A stretch of 64,000 nucleotides of DNA from Cristatella mucedo (GCA_009760855.2 WPIO01000012.1:3938501-4002500); one strand, 5' to 3'; shown: positions 31,200 through 45,150, numbered from the stretch's first letter. Notes: a model not told the origin generated them from the letters alone. Numbers and translations are program-made.

Positions 31200-31284
31200 C
31201 TGAAAGAAAAAAAGCGCAGATATCACATGCTTAACTCATCACACACCACCAAGAAGCATAATTCAGCGCTTGAACTGCTATCAT

Positions 31285-32062
31285 AGCAGAACCATTTAGT
31301 ACATAACATTGCTAAAATTCGGGCTTGTTTAGATAAGGATACCATGCCTAAGTTGGTCCATGCAATTGTGACCCCCTCTCGACTTCTGCAACTCACTGCT
31401 TACTCGCCAACCAGCATGTGCGATCAGGTGATTACAGCTGGTGCAAAACTCCCCAGCTAGGCTTGTCTGTCGCGAGCCTCGCAGTTGCCACATCACACCA
31501 CTTCACGCCGACATGCACTGACTACCAATCAAGCAACAGATCGACTTCAAGGTTTTGCCACTCACTTTTAGGTCACTTCATTCTTTGGCTCCAGGCTATC
31601 TCTCAGATCTACTCCCCCACCAGGCCAAGCATCGTACCACCCACTTTTTGAAATCCAACAGTTTACCAATACCTCGTACAAACCTCAAATCCTTTGGAGA
31701 CCGTGCATTTAGTTCATATGCTCCCAAAGCCTAGAACTCCCTCCCGACCTGCGTCAAAACATCCCCTGACCTGACCACATTTAAAAGGAACCTAAAAACA
31801 CACCTATTTAGGACAGCATTTAGTGGGTCCCTGTGATTCGTCCTTCATATGCTTATGCGTGCTGCCACTGTGCATGCTGCCACTAACCACATTTGCATGC
31901 TGACCCTGTGCATGTCATCCCTAACCATGTTATTCATGTTGTTTATCAAGCATGATATTACTCACCATTCAATTGCATTTCCCTTTGCAGCAAATGTAAA
32001 GCGCCTAGAAAGAGATTCAGTTATCCGAGGGCGCTTTATCAATTGCATTATTATTATTATTA
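31285..32062 (+). mobile_element. LINE-A copy, 3' part, just 5' of AKAP17A exon 1
   Basis: Starts with AACATTGCTAAAATTCGGGC and runs through the RT C-terminus, 3' UTR, the stem-loop AGCGCCTAGAAAGAGATTCAG and GAGGGCGCTTTATCAATTG, ending in (ATT)n. It lies about 85 bases beyond the AKAP17A exon 1 splice acceptor and is transcribed towards the right. Confidence 0.85.
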
Positions 32063-34054
32063 TAATAAACACGATGAGTTTTACACAATTTGGCAGATAA
32101 TTGCGTAATCGAAATGTGTGGGCAAAAAATTCGTATAACAAACAGCTTACAATTGCATGTCTATAATCCAGATAAGCTTTAAGTGCTGTAAAAAGCTTGG
32201 CCATACGCCAGTATAGTCCTTCACATTTCACATAGGTCAGTTGACCTTATGGTGAAAATATGAAGGCGTACACCGATGGTTAGCCCTCACGCCATATCCA
32301 CTTACGACTAAGTCTGAAATTCAGTGCTAGGTCTTCAGGGGGACATGTCGCAGAAAAACTCACCAAGCAAAATCAGGGTGTGGACCTGGTACCTCTTTAC
32401 CTTTGAGCGATTTTAATGCCGTTTGCTACTATTCCTTTTTACCAACAGACATTTACGACTTTTATACAGCTCACCGACTAAACCAATGAACATGGAAAAA
32501 GTGGAAATGAACAGCCGAGTCTCCCAGCTATGTTGGGCAAAACAACTAACAGGGCACAGTGCCGCAATCGAGACCACCTCACACGATGAGTCGGGCTCCT
32601 ATGGGAATGTATCGCTCCTATAAAATTAAGAGCAGCCGCTCATAACCAGGCAGCAACCGGCAGCGGTCCTAAAACGGCAAGCCTGTGCAACTATCAGGAG
32701 AAAACTACTAATGAACAGTACTGTGCAAGCATTAGTACAAAACCGCAGCAGCATGAGTTCACACGATCTTCAAATCCCAAGGCGGGGATCACGCCAAATA
32801 TTAAAAAGTTTTGGCTCCGATAGTATGGAATTCTAGGTGATAAGAACGATCAGCAAAGGTCAATTTGGTTGACGATTCTCATTTGTTCGCGAACCCGTAT
32901 TCCCTGAATACATGTTTTAGTATATGTAAAAACTGTTATTTAACTATTAACTCTGAACGCATTTACTCACCGAGTTATCGGTTCTTAAATAAATACATAT
33001 ACTTATATGCATACGCACATACATGACAAGGACGAAAGTGAGAAACTGCGAACAATGAAACTATTGAATGAATGACTGATATACACTGTGTGTTATAGAG
33101 GAATAGAATGCGAGTTTCAAATTTAGCTTTACGCTATTTAAAAACTCCATTCGCACCAGTGAGCATTGCTGATAACGGCAGCGTGCCGAGGCTGCACAGA
33201 CACACGCAGAACGACATCCAAGGTCCGACTTAAGCTCATCAATGCTGAAGTCATATATAGCCAACAAGTCAAATATGAACAGCTACTTACAATAAAGGCT
33301 TGAATAAGCGTAGTCTTACCATAAAAGTTCAAGCAGTGTTTGCTAAATCAGCACATGAAGGTCGACGGTATTACCAACGAGGACTATCGAAAGTCGCCAT
33401 GTTGACTCTTTAAATCGGGAGGTCGGGTATGGTGTGAGCTACCGTGGGTCCCTCCCTGCCAGATCTCTCCAGATGCTGAACTGCGCAGCCCGAAGTCTCA
33501 TGCGCCCAAATAATTACACGGACGTGAATTAATATGGCATCTTTGGCGGTTTTTAATGGCTCTATCTCCATTAAGACACCCTGTTTCTTACGCTGGCAGC
33601 TTGGCCCGCTCCCACCCACTATCCGATCCTCCAAGAATTTTCCTTAGCTCGCCAAATGCTAACCAATGGTATTTGCGTTTAGCACCAACCGATTGAATAG
33701 GATTAATTCGATCCGCAACGACAGTATCCTATAACCTTTGCAACTAGAGTAACGCTTGTTTGTCGAAAGTGAACACACTATAGCGAACCCGGCAGTTACG
33801 AGCCGTAGCGTCTTTCGGCTCGCATAATAGGATTAATTCTCTCAGCGGTGCCACAAAGCGGTATGCGCTTTTAAAATTTTTTTTAAAAGGAACTGCCATG
33901 GCTAACCTCGAAAAGAAAATGACCCCCTATTGCGTCACTGAAAAACCGTGGGAGACTACGAGACTCTGTTATTTTTCAAGCTGTGGACTGCAGAACATCC
34001 GCAATATTTTTCTCAAACGTTACCTTTTTTCCTATGCCAACTCTATGGAATTAA
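32063..34054. other. Gene-free DNA 5' of AKAP17A; possible promoter region
   Basis: It probably contains the AKAP17A promoter and first 5' UTR exon, but I cannot place them. Minus-strand frames at 33061-33332 (Cys-rich, about 65 codons) show no family resemblance. Confidence 0.4.
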
Positions 34055-35275
34055 TCTCCATTTGTAACTCCTCAAAGCTTCAAGGACTAAGTGGGTACTA
34101 CGCAGGAGCTTTCGATTGCACGCTCAGAGCATCAGCGGCTTGCATTACATTATGGCAGCCAACAGACAATCTCATCCAACAAAGAGATATTGAGGAGCAT
34201 TACTGAGTAAGGATGACCATAGAGAAATTAACAAGAATGGAAATAATGTATCAGGACGGCTGGAAAGGATGTGTGTTGGTTGGCTGCAGGAGAGTAGACA
34301 TTGCATAAGAATTCAGAAGGTGAGTTCTACAGTGTAAGACCTGCAGAACATAAGCTTCAGTCGCCAGCCGCCTTTAAACGAAGAAATGCAACAGATAATT
34401 TAAAAGGACCTTACGGGCATGACGAAGCTGAAGCTGTTGAAGCAGTTCAGCTAGGTGTGAAGGAGAGCCAAGCTATGACCGACCGTGAGGGGCCGAGTAA
34501 GCGTTTTGGTCTGTGCCCGTTGTTCAGCCGGAGGCCAACTATGCTCCTTCAGCATAGAAGACACGCGGCTGAACCTCTGCGATTGGTTAATTAGCGTTGC
34601 AGCGATATTCATCACCAGCTGCCGCTGCCCAGTCAGTTTTTTCGGAAACGTAGTCAAAATGGAATTGCAATAATCTTTCCGAAATAGAATAAAAAAGCTA
34701 GTGACATTTCAAGCCACCGTGGAAGACGTTTCCTAATATTCTATAAAGATCGGACGTAGTGGCTAGCTATAAAGGCAGTCTAATTAATAGAAATTTTATA
34801 ATTTAGGTAGCTGTCAAAAACGACATCTAAATTCCGAGTGCACGGTGACTGACACACAACAGCATCACTTATTAGAAGAGCATTCTTCTAATCTAACCAC
34901 TTGTTTCGGGTATTCTAAGAGTAGCAGCTCCGTTTTATCGTCGTTTAGTTGAAGGGAATTTCCAACAAAGAATCGAATGTCTGTAAGGTAAACGTTCAGA
35001 TTATCAGTTGCTACAGCAGATTCGGATGGTTTAAATGACGAATGCTGCCGAATATAATCACTATAAAAATGATAGCCATGAGCGAAAATCACTTTTCAGT
35101 GGCTGAGGGATAAATGGACAACCGCAAACGACAGATGAAGGATCGTTGGGGAACTCCACTGGTGACTAGTCTGGTAGATGAAACCTGACCCCGAAGGCAG
35201 CTAGTAAATTCAGCATGGCTAGGAAAATGCCATCCCTGCCATCTTTGCTCCGTGGGATATGAAAGGTTACACATT
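34055..35275 (-). mobile_element. Old LINE-B copy
   Basis: Minus-strand pieces [18 protein letters not shown] and HGYHFYSDYIRQHSSFKPSES (the YADD box degraded to YSDY) plus the HITPL-equivalent region RVSSMLKEHSWPPAEQR identify LINE-B. Numerous stops and frameshifts are present. Confidence 0.78.
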
Positions 35276-35349
35276 TCTCTTACGATTTTGTATTTTCAAT
35301 GTATGCTACAGGCTGCTTAGCAACAAGCTTAATTAGCCGACTGCTTGTA

Positions 35350-37345
35350 ACCTGTGTGTGAAGTTGATCTCGCTTTTCTGTTATATTTTTGTTATCCTTG
35401 TTTAAATGCGTTTCTAGATGTGATTGTAGGAGTTCATAAATTATCCATGACAAAAGAGATTCCTAGTCGCCGGCCCCTCAACCGGAAGACCCCATCGCCT
35501 GATATTCCATGCACTGTCGAGACCGCCACGAGCGATCTCGTTCAAGCGCTACTGTGAATTTCTCTTAGTAGTCATTCGGCCTGCTATAGCCAGGAGATCC
35601 ACCTTAATGCTTGTCTTTGGAATTCTCGCTCAACGTACAGTCAACCCTTGATAATTAATGATATGATTACTCAAAATGGTCTCGACCATCTGGCCTTGAC
35701 CTAAACCTGGCTGAAATCGGTTAATAGTCCGACCACCCGATCCACCAGCAAGCTTCTCATTCTTTCATACCCCTAGATCAACCACAACTGGCGGCAGTGT
35801 CGCCATCATCACACGGTCATCTGTTAAATCTAAGCAGCTTGCAGTACCCCCAAAGCCATCTTTTGAATCTCTTATTTTGAGTTCATCAAACAAACTGCCA
35901 ATGATGGCAGTCGTCTATCACCTACCAGCACCAAGTTTATTTTGATCTTAGATGATGTCTCTTTTATGCGATTGTGAGAAAAAATCAAACTTTCCTCATT
36001 GAAAGTGATTTTAACATTCATTTTGATAACATCTGCTGCCTTATTCACCAAATTCCGGGCACTGAATGCCTACTTTTCTCTTTTGGCTCATGTGCATAAC
36101 CATATTCACATTAAGGATTACACACGCGACCAAATTTTCTCGCAAAACAGTATGCTATCATAATATATTAAAAACAAATTCTTCGTATCTGACCACATGC
36201 CGATCTCATTCGATTTATAGTGTGTGCTCTCTTCATCTAAAGTCACATGCGAATGGCAAAACCTCAAAACCCTTGACATCGATGCTGTCCGTATGACAAT
36301 ATCTTTGCCCCAGCTGCTTAATCGTCCCCCAAAACTGTCGTCGTTGGTATAATGCTACAACACGACACTAGCTGACGTGCTCAACGAGTTTGCAAACGTG
36401 ACTCAACGTACTGTGCGCCCTCACCCAGTCGGCATACAGTCCAAAAATGCTGATGTCCACGATGTGAAGGAACACGATCTTGAACCATCTTCTCAATCAC
36501 TCCCAGTTAAGCTAAACACCCAATGACCCTCGTAATGATCTGGCCGATCGCTTCTCTAGCTTCTTTGTCAACAAGATAGACACCAGCAGGGAGTCCATTG
36601 CTGGGGTAGGATATCAGTTCCACAGTCAAGTCTGCCTACTTTCAGTTATGTAACACTGCTACAATTCGGGCTTGCTTAGACAGGGATACTACACTTATAT
36701 TGATGATACATTTCTGACATTTGTCTCGACTTCTGTAACTCACTGCTTGCTGGTCTACCGGCCTTAGCGATCAGGTGCTTACACTTGGTGCAAAACTCAG
36801 CAGCTAGACTTGCCTGTCGTGAGTTTCGCAGTTACCACATCATATCACTTTACACGAACTTGCACTGGCTTTCAGTCAAACAGTGCATCTACTTCAAGGT
36901 TCTATCACTCACTTTATGGTTCTTTCATTCTTTGGATCCAGCCTACTTATCAGATCTACTCCCCCACAAGGCTAGGCATTGCACTGCCCATTTTGCTGTT
37001 AAATCGTTTAGCTAGACCTCAAAACAAACCTCAAACCCTTTTTAAGCCTTTACTTCATATGCTCCTAAAGCATGAAACTCACCTCCGACTGGTGGCATGA
37101 CATCCCCTGACTTTACCAAATTTAAAAAGGAAGCTAAAACATATATATTTATCACAGCATTTAGTGGGTCCTTATGATTTTTCCTTTGTGAGCTTATGGA
37201 TTCTGACACTGCATGCTGCCACTAACTACATTTGCATATTGAGCCTGCCCATGTCACCTCTAACAATGTTACACTGGTTGACATTAAGCATGGTAACACA
37301 TGCGGTGCATAAAAAGAGATACCTGAGTTCTCTGAAGGCGCTATA
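35350..37345 (+). mobile_element. LINE-A-like copy with endonuclease remnant and deleted RT core
   Basis: The only copy here with 5' protein sequence. Plus-strand fragments NACLWNSRS, INDMITQNGLDHLALT and SDHMPISFDL are typical of the APE-type endonuclease of non-LTR elements. A linker region follows (YNTTLADVLNEFA, FFVNKIDT). At about 36605 it jumps straight to the post-catalytic RT region (VKSAYFQL-like, then NSAARLACREFRSYH) and the 3' UTR. The central RT with its YADD box is therefore missing. Bases 35350-35560 may be 5' UTR. Confidence 0.75.
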
Positions 37346-37867
37346 ATGTATTATTATAAGCCACATTGCAGCAGAAACCTCGGGGAAGCACACAAGTTGC
37401 AACTAAACAATTGCTTTAGTCGCAAGGGCTATATTAAGGCACGAATGTGTGCAACTTTTTCAGTGAGGAAGACTAAAAACCTGTCGGCAGAGCCGTTATA
37501 ATCTGGGGAGTGAGACCTTTCAGAATTGGTAAGAAAATTATTCATCATCTTATGAATCTGTTTGGGGTATGACTAGCAGGACTTCAGTTTTGAAGGGAAA
37601 AAGAAGCCCTTGAATGGCAATTACCGAGACTTTTCTAGGGCAGTGCCAAAAATATGAGTCACTCTATGAACACTCTTTACCCATCCTCGAATCGCTCAAG
37701 TAGATCCGAGCATCACTGATCTTTCACACCAACATCCATGGCTGCTGCTTACACAGCCTCGGGATGCAATGGGATTTATAAATTAATGGTGCATGCATCA
37801 AACAAAAGATTGAAGCCAGTGCTTACAGGCTACTCAAAGTCTGAAAGCGATGGATCCACAAGCAATA

Positions 37868-38374
37868 GCAAGTGCTTGCCGAAAAGCCGTGGGCAACCAT
37901 TTGCCAATATATTAGGCCCGTGAGGTAGATAACTTCTACTGCTCAGTATCAAGCTCAACGTAGAGACTAATTACACAGTGAATAAAGGTCCTGCACGAAG
38001 AATGCATGGAAACCACATTTGCAAGCCATCCGTTAATGTATTCCATAGACTAGGTAAGAAGTCACGTCAATGCAACTTCATACCCATTTGAAGTGGGTTA
38101 TCAATTCAGTGAAATAGCCCTGACTAGAATGAAGCAAAACATAGGTTATTTCACCATGTCCCAATCGCCTGCAGTGGCAAACCTATGCTCAATAAGAAAG
38201 TGGCACCATTCGCTTGGCATTAGTGACTGTACAACCAATACATGACACAATAGACATGCCAAACTATGCCCTGCCTCAAGAAGACACACTATTTGCTAGC
38301 AGCACTAGCAGTGCTTGCCGAAAAGCCGTGGGCAACCATGTGCCAAGATATTAGACCCGTGAGGTAGATAACTT
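37868..38374. repeat. Direct repeat of about 68 bp, 440 bp apart
   Basis: 37868-37935 and 38308-38374 share GTGCTTGCCGAAAAGCCGTG, GGGCAACCAT, TGCCAA.ATATTAG.CCCGTG and AGGTAGATAACTT, with only a few differences. They lie 3' of the ANKLE2 stop codon, the second only 118 bases from it. Confidence 0.85.
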
Positions 38375-38491
38375 AGCAATGCCAGCAGATGCTGACATTC
38401 CCACGACCGAAGCTGGATGCCCACAGCTTGCTACTGACACTGGACAAGAAGGGCGGTCCAAGGAGACATCCATGCCGATTTCTGTCCAGGC

Positions 38492-41400
38492 TTACTCGAC
38501 TGACTGGAACTCGTCCAGCAGCTTTCTCGGCACGCCTCCGCCGTCTGTTGGCCTCAGTCTGAGTGGGGTCGAGGTCAGTCTCCTCGGAGTTGAGCTTGGC
38601 ACGGATAAGCCTTGCAAGTCAGGCAGACCACGTGGACTTCGCCAGCTGCAACAGAAACAAAAATCCGGTTGGTATGAAGCAGCAAACCCAACCAACGAAG
38701 GCAATGACATATATAGGCCAGTTGGCTAAATTGCACCTGTAGAACGGCATTGGTTCAGACTAAGTTCTTGCTGCCAATGCGAACAGAACCGAAGCACAAC
38801 ACAGCCGATTCCGAGAGTCTTTGTACTAAGAAAAACCCTACTCTACAAGCAGTTTAAGCACTGCATGCAAATTGTGTTGTCAGTAATGCCTAAACCACCA
38901 TGGCTGTCATGCCCATCGGTGCCCAAAACAGCAGACTTGTTATGACAGACTATTATCGAAGCATCCAGCCACACCTCGATCTGATTTGTGAACAGCTGAT
39001 GTCATATGAGGTGTTTTTAAGCTTATAAGATCTAGATTGAGCTGTGCTAACCGGTAGAAGTTATGTTGTCCACAGCTCTATCTGGAAGGCATGAGGTGCC
39101 ACCAATATGTGAACATGCAGCTAACGATGCCGTTTCTAGGCAGCAAGCACCTATGTTCTACCCCCTTCAAAAATCGATAAGCTAGGTAAGCCCGCCGAGT
39201 TCTTTCCAGACACCAGCCTTCATGTACACACCACTATCGGCTAATTGTATGGCACTCTGCATTCTTGCAGCACTGTCAAGTTCAGGCACGGTCTGTGGAC
39301 CGAAAGTGGTTTGCAGCACAGTTCACAGGCAGGAACTCTGGAGTGTTATAGCTCAGGAATGCCATGGAATTCTGAAGATATTTTCTAAACACAGTTCTAC
39401 GTAATATGCAATCCTTATTTAGCAACTCACAGTTCATGCACAGACGAGTACCTGATTTTGCTAGCAGATAAAGATGCACCTATATCAGCCATAGCAACAC
39501 TGGCACTGAACAAACAATAAATTTACGGTATAATCTCACCCGAGTAAGAGGGGCATGACTACAAAAATGCTTTTATGTGATCCTTAAAATTGAATGAAAA
39601 GCCGTACTATCAACACTCCCAGATGGCTCTTGACATCTGCTCAGCAAAACTACTAGCATGATCTGGTAGTACTCTACGGTTTCTAGCTTTCGGGCAACAT
39701 ATAATCAACACGAGGCTTTCTGAGACAGATTTAGACTATTAACTGTATAGTTCTCTCAATTTTTCTTGGCAGCCATACGTACTTTGCTGGATCGAGATTC
39801 AAGACAGCTATCTGAGCCACGAACATTCACCACAGGGAGAATTTGCCGAGGGTTTTAACGATCGTTTACATCAAACACAAGGTAGATTCTTGCTTTGCCA
39901 CGCCTAGGGCAAGAGGCATAGAACTAGCATCTGGTCTATGCTGTGGCTTTGGGAGGTCATTTTGGGCCTGCACATATCAATTATTTATTTTCTGGTTTAT
40001 TGGTCAGGCAAATGCCAGTTCATAGGCTACAGGCTACTATGGAGAAGCAAAGCATACCTTTGGCTCTGCTGATTCGTTACATCCCTACAGGAGTGGAAGC
40101 ACAACGAACCGAGAGGTCAAAAGAGTAACAGAGAAGCTGCTCTAGGCAGCACACTAAGCCATCAGTGCAGATGCAAGAAGAGCAAAGGCCGTGCAAATTT
40201 AACAAAGAAACAGGCATCGCGATACCTACGGACTTGGAAAGATCTTGTTCTCGAGTATAATGCAGACGGAAATGTGAAGGCAGTTGTTGGTAAACGAAAG
40301 ATCAACCCCAATTGCACAAAAAACCAAACAGACGCAAGCACAATGCTGCCAATATTTTATACTGGCACAAGGGCACGAACACTTGACACTCACCTGTTGC
40401 GAATTTCAGCAGAATGGTGCAAGACCTGCTGCCTCCACGTTGCCACATGTGGATACAGACGGCTGTCGACATTCAAATCCCCAATGGCAAGCAGAACGTC
40501 TCGATCTCTCTTGGTCGGCTGACGCCTGCAACAGTCAGCTTCTTAACATTGACGGTGTGCAGTCCTTTGTTAATGGAGGCAGCACAGTCGCTCCCAGAAA
40601 AACCACACTGATTACAACAAAGGCACACCCCATGTAACGGCTAAGTCCCTGAGGTAGCTTAAGCAACAACATTCCAAACAGTCCGGCCACTGCCCCTTCC
40701 TCTCAGCCGGCTGTACACATAATATGTCGTTCTTAAACCTATCGATGGGGAGTGAGAAACTGCGCATTCTGCTGGAAGTTTCCATATGCTAACCAACAGG
40801 CTTCTTTGCAGTCGAAGCAACATGCAGGAAAAGGCAACGCCAGTCGCTCGATAGATACCAAGTGTGATAATCAGTGTGGTCAAAGTACTGTTTTTGCCTG
40901 CATGCTCTGCAAACCTGCCAAACAACCAAGTGTTCCTTTCGGCTACCCAAGCGTCCTGCGAGTATACAGTCGGATCGACACCAACATACTCAATACAATT
41001 CTGTTTAGTGCACTCCGATCTTTGGGTACTTGTTAAAGACAGACATTCACGACAAGTTCTAGCCAGTGGCAGCAGCAGCAGAAGCAGCCTCATCGGAGAT
41101 GAGAGCTGTCAGTCAAAGCGTCTTTGGGTCTGTCGAGGTTCTCGATCACCAAGTTGCCAATTGAAGCTCCCCTGCTGAATTTTCTAGTCCATGCAGGCAA
41201 AGATGCCACATATGACTTTGCAGCCTTTGAGGTAGCATATCTTAAGGCTTTTTAAGCATGGGTGGACGGACGCCACAGCATGCGAGGCTAAAAAGCAGAT
41301 GGACTAGGCAGACAGGCAAGCCATCATGGGATTTCATTGCAAATCACCCCCAAACATCAAGTATGAGCATTTCACCTTTTCAGCACTTCGTAGGGGAAGT

Positions 41401-44400
41401 CTCAAGAGAATCTGACCATACAAATTATGTTACACATTACGTCAAGTCGTCAACGGACCGTGACTGTAGTCAGGCTTTCGCTGATCTCAGCTATCCTTAA
41501 GGCTACTTCCATGGGCCAATCAGGCGATTCTGCTACGCTTATGAATGCACACACCATTTTCACGTACTACTGCATATACAGGCATATACCAAAGAATATG
41601 AAGACTGGGCACATATGTAGAGCAGCACGATGCCAGAGAAGTAAAGGCTAACTTAAACAGCTAACTCAAGACAAGTTAAAGTCCCTCTCCCAAAATTCAA
41701 CGCTCAGACGTTGCAGCCGGATACGTGCCCGCAGATGAAGATGGGTGTCAGTAGTCCATCCGGCTGCTGCAACTGCTGCTGCTGCTGCTTGGCTGAGCAG
41801 TCGGGCCGCTCAGAGTCAGACGGCATGCTGCTGCTGCACGGGCTTGATGAGGTGCTGTCCTCGCTTGACAATGCCTCTGGACGAGGCTCCAGCCGGCTTT
41901 TGCCAAGTGGCGAATATGCAACGAGGCGCCGAAGCCAACTGACGACGGGAGACACGGCCGGCAGAATGTACTCCAGAGCACTGCGTGACGACGGCTGCCC
42001 TGCCAGGCTTCGGGTGGCTGCAGTCCGGGGCGCAGCCGCCATTCGAAGTGCACTCTCCACGACCGCCTCTGTGGCGCTGCTAGAGCCGCCGCCGGGGCCA
42101 GTGGTAGCAGACTTCGGCGATGGTACGTGCAAAGCGCAGGTGTCAGCTGCTGCTGCCGAAGCGGTCGGTCGCCTATGGCTCGAACGGTCAGCCAGAAGAC
42201 CACCGTCAGCGGCCGGTGGAGTAGGAGTGGCTCCGATAGTGAGCTTTCCCAGTCCTTCGATCAGGCTGCACATGCCAGAGCTGTCGCTGAAGCACGAGCA
42301 CGAAGCGGTCGTGTCACAGGTGCAGCAGCGACCACATATTCGGAGGAGGCTAAACGTGAGCTGAATTCAGCGGTACAAAAACTGACACACCCCTAGTGCC
42401 CCCATGAAAACGCAGGGGCCAGGCTCTCGCACGAGCACGATGGCAAGTGACGATCACACACGGACAATGAGGTAACTAACTGGGCATGCTGCTGACCTCT
42501 GCTCGTCAGGCGGCGTGGTGGTGGCACCGTCTCCGCAGCACTGCCGTGCAGCCAAGTGCTGCCTCGCAAGGTGTGACTCCAGTTTGCCAAGCCCATCGTC
42601 AGTCCGAAGGTCCACGTGGCAACCAAGGAAGTCCCACCATTCGTGCCACGCCGTTCTAATCTCAGATGCTAATTCTCTAGAAAAAGTCGGCAGGCAAGGG
42701 CTAGCAATCTGTGTGCAAAAAAGATCAGCTTTCCAATGTGTGCCAGTTGCAGAGAAGCAAAGCAGGTGAAACATACAAACTTCCCCTGTCAGCACCATGG
42801 ATTTCCAACACAAGGTTTTAGTCTCAGTGAATTAAGTTAAAAAATGGTTGCCACATACCTGAGCACAGATTCATGGCCCTTCTCAGAATCACGATAAGCA
42901 GGCTGGTCTATTAGGCACTTTAACTTATGCAGAAAGTTTTTCTTATATGCCTTGCCCTATAAAACAAGGGAAATAATACAATTGAGGACTGCCACTGCTG
43001 GTCGTTCCACAAGGCCTTTTGCTGTATGCACACACATACGAACCCTAACCATACGCATAAGCGCAGACACACAAACACTTAACTCGGCAATCTAACGGTA
43101 GAGATTATGTCTCTCCACGAAGAGACTGAGCGTGCCAACAAATGAGGTAAAACCGGGCTATCATTACTCTCACTACTCATGACGTCACAAGTCCACACAG
43201 ATGTGTCATTCAAGATGAGCTCAGCTAATCTATAACAAAAATGTATCAATAGTTGAAAAATCACCAGCTGTGCTTTAATGATAGCTAAAAGATAAAAATT
43301 ACCAGCTGCCAATACATTAAAGCACAAATAACACCCAATGCTTCATCATAAACACTTAGCAGACATCCTGCAGGCTTAGTTTGTGCAAATAACAGGCTCA
43401 TTCTAAGACTTTCCAAGAGTAATAAGAAGGAAAAACTAATTTGGTCAACTATGAAGAGAATTCATGGAAGAGGCACTCGAGGCACTTTCTCTCTTATGTA
43501 GTAAGATTAATCGCACAGCTCCAGTGTGACGGTTTACTGTGTGGCAATGCTCAACACTTCAGTCTAGTGGCAGAGCAAGATACTGCCCGAAATCGACTCA
43601 TACGAATATCACTTCAGAGCATGAAAACTGGTTTTGCCAGATTACAAAGTCTCAAGATACTGCCCGAAATCGACTCATACGAATACCACCAGAGCCTGAA
43701 AACTGGTTTTGCCAAATTACAAAGTCTCTCGGCATGTACAATATATTCCAACTAGTTAATCCATTTTATCTATTTTATTCCATTTTAATCCATTTAAAGA
43801 ATTATGCCAACCCTTTTTGATTTACCTTCTTAACAGCCCAAAAATTCAAAACTAGACTGGTCTAATGATGAAGCAATATTCACTACCACCCAAAATGTGA
43901 CTTGATGATATTCCATCATTGCAGAACTTCTATCATTCTACCATAACAATACCCCTCTGGGGTAATTGGCACCTTACACATTTATCTAACAATGCTGCTA
44001 CATATTTCACATTATATATGTCCCAATGTAAGTTATTAAAATAGCCCCCCACAGTGACAACATCCCCAGCAAAACTGGCCTAAATCATATAAGGACCATA
44101 TGAAAGAGGCAAACGTACTTTGGCTTAAATGCTGAGTAAAATGGATTATTGAGGCTGCTTTATTTTACCGAATACAGTAGTCGATCTCAAGTTTTTGCTT
44201 AGAAGTGCATTTTGCACTATGATCCCTCAGGACCCCACTATTGCTGGTTCGGCTTCGAATAAGATTGACTAAACAAATGCCGAAGTAAATGCTGATGTGC
44301 TGTACAAAGCGATCAATGCATCACAAGAGGCCTTAATAAGACACCAATAGAATCACACAACGTCTGCACATGAAACGAACATTTGATAATTCACTCAAGC

Positions 44401-45150
44401 AAAGCTTAACATCGAGCAGCAGTAACCTAGACTTCTGTTTGAAAGCATTTCATTGCTTAAGGTTGTTTTCTGGACTACATCTCCATAACCTCCGAGATGA
44501 TATTGAATTACTTTCTTCTCAGATGCACGAACGACCTGTGGCAGCTCTAGTACACACTACATCGATGAACCGTGATGGCAAACTAGGTTTCGAATCCTGT
44601 GGTGGGTGACCCTTTATTGCCTCTGCAAGCAGCCTTTAAAATGGCCTTTAAGGCTGTTCTGCTGCTATAAAAAAAGCTGTTAAATCAACTAGTATTATTT
44701 TTATTTTTTATATCAAAAGATTGAAGGCCAAGCTGCAAATCTGGCTGCAGTCACTATTTTATGCTATAAATACTTAAAAAACTAGGTAGATGGTTGCTGA
44801 GAGTACTGTTTTCCCTAAGATATACTTAATAAACATGGAGCAATAATTTCAAAATGTAGAGCCCTAGTCTATTGTGCCAACATAGCACTTTATCAAGTCA
44901 AAGTCTACAGAACTAAAAAGTGAAGTAAACCAGTACATTCAATACCTAAGCACCACCAAGAAGAGAATCTCGTGCTCACACTTCATGACTGAGATCTTGG
45001 GTTCAAGTCCTGAAGCAGGCCATGAAGGATAGCCTGCTGAAAGCAGGGTAATAACTGCTAAGGGTATTCTCCTACTATATATATAAGGCTGTGGCACCAG
45101 CCAACCTTCATCTTTATTTTTTATATTATATATGCACATGAATGACAAAA

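Noticed and set aside
33061-33332. Cys-rich minus-strand frames resembling a small secreted peptide
   Set aside because: No signal peptide or splice-consistent gene structure. The Cys pattern is irregular.
38400-38480. Longer ANKLE2 C-terminus in another frame ([15 protein letters not shown] frame)
   Set aside because: That frame has a stop right after the strong acceptor at 38645 and does not fit the phase of exon 10. The chosen frame matches the conserved SWxSP...LPDL end.
41711-42364. 217-codon plus-strand ORF
   Set aside because: Antisense of ANKLE2 exon 9. High GC and few stops explain its length.
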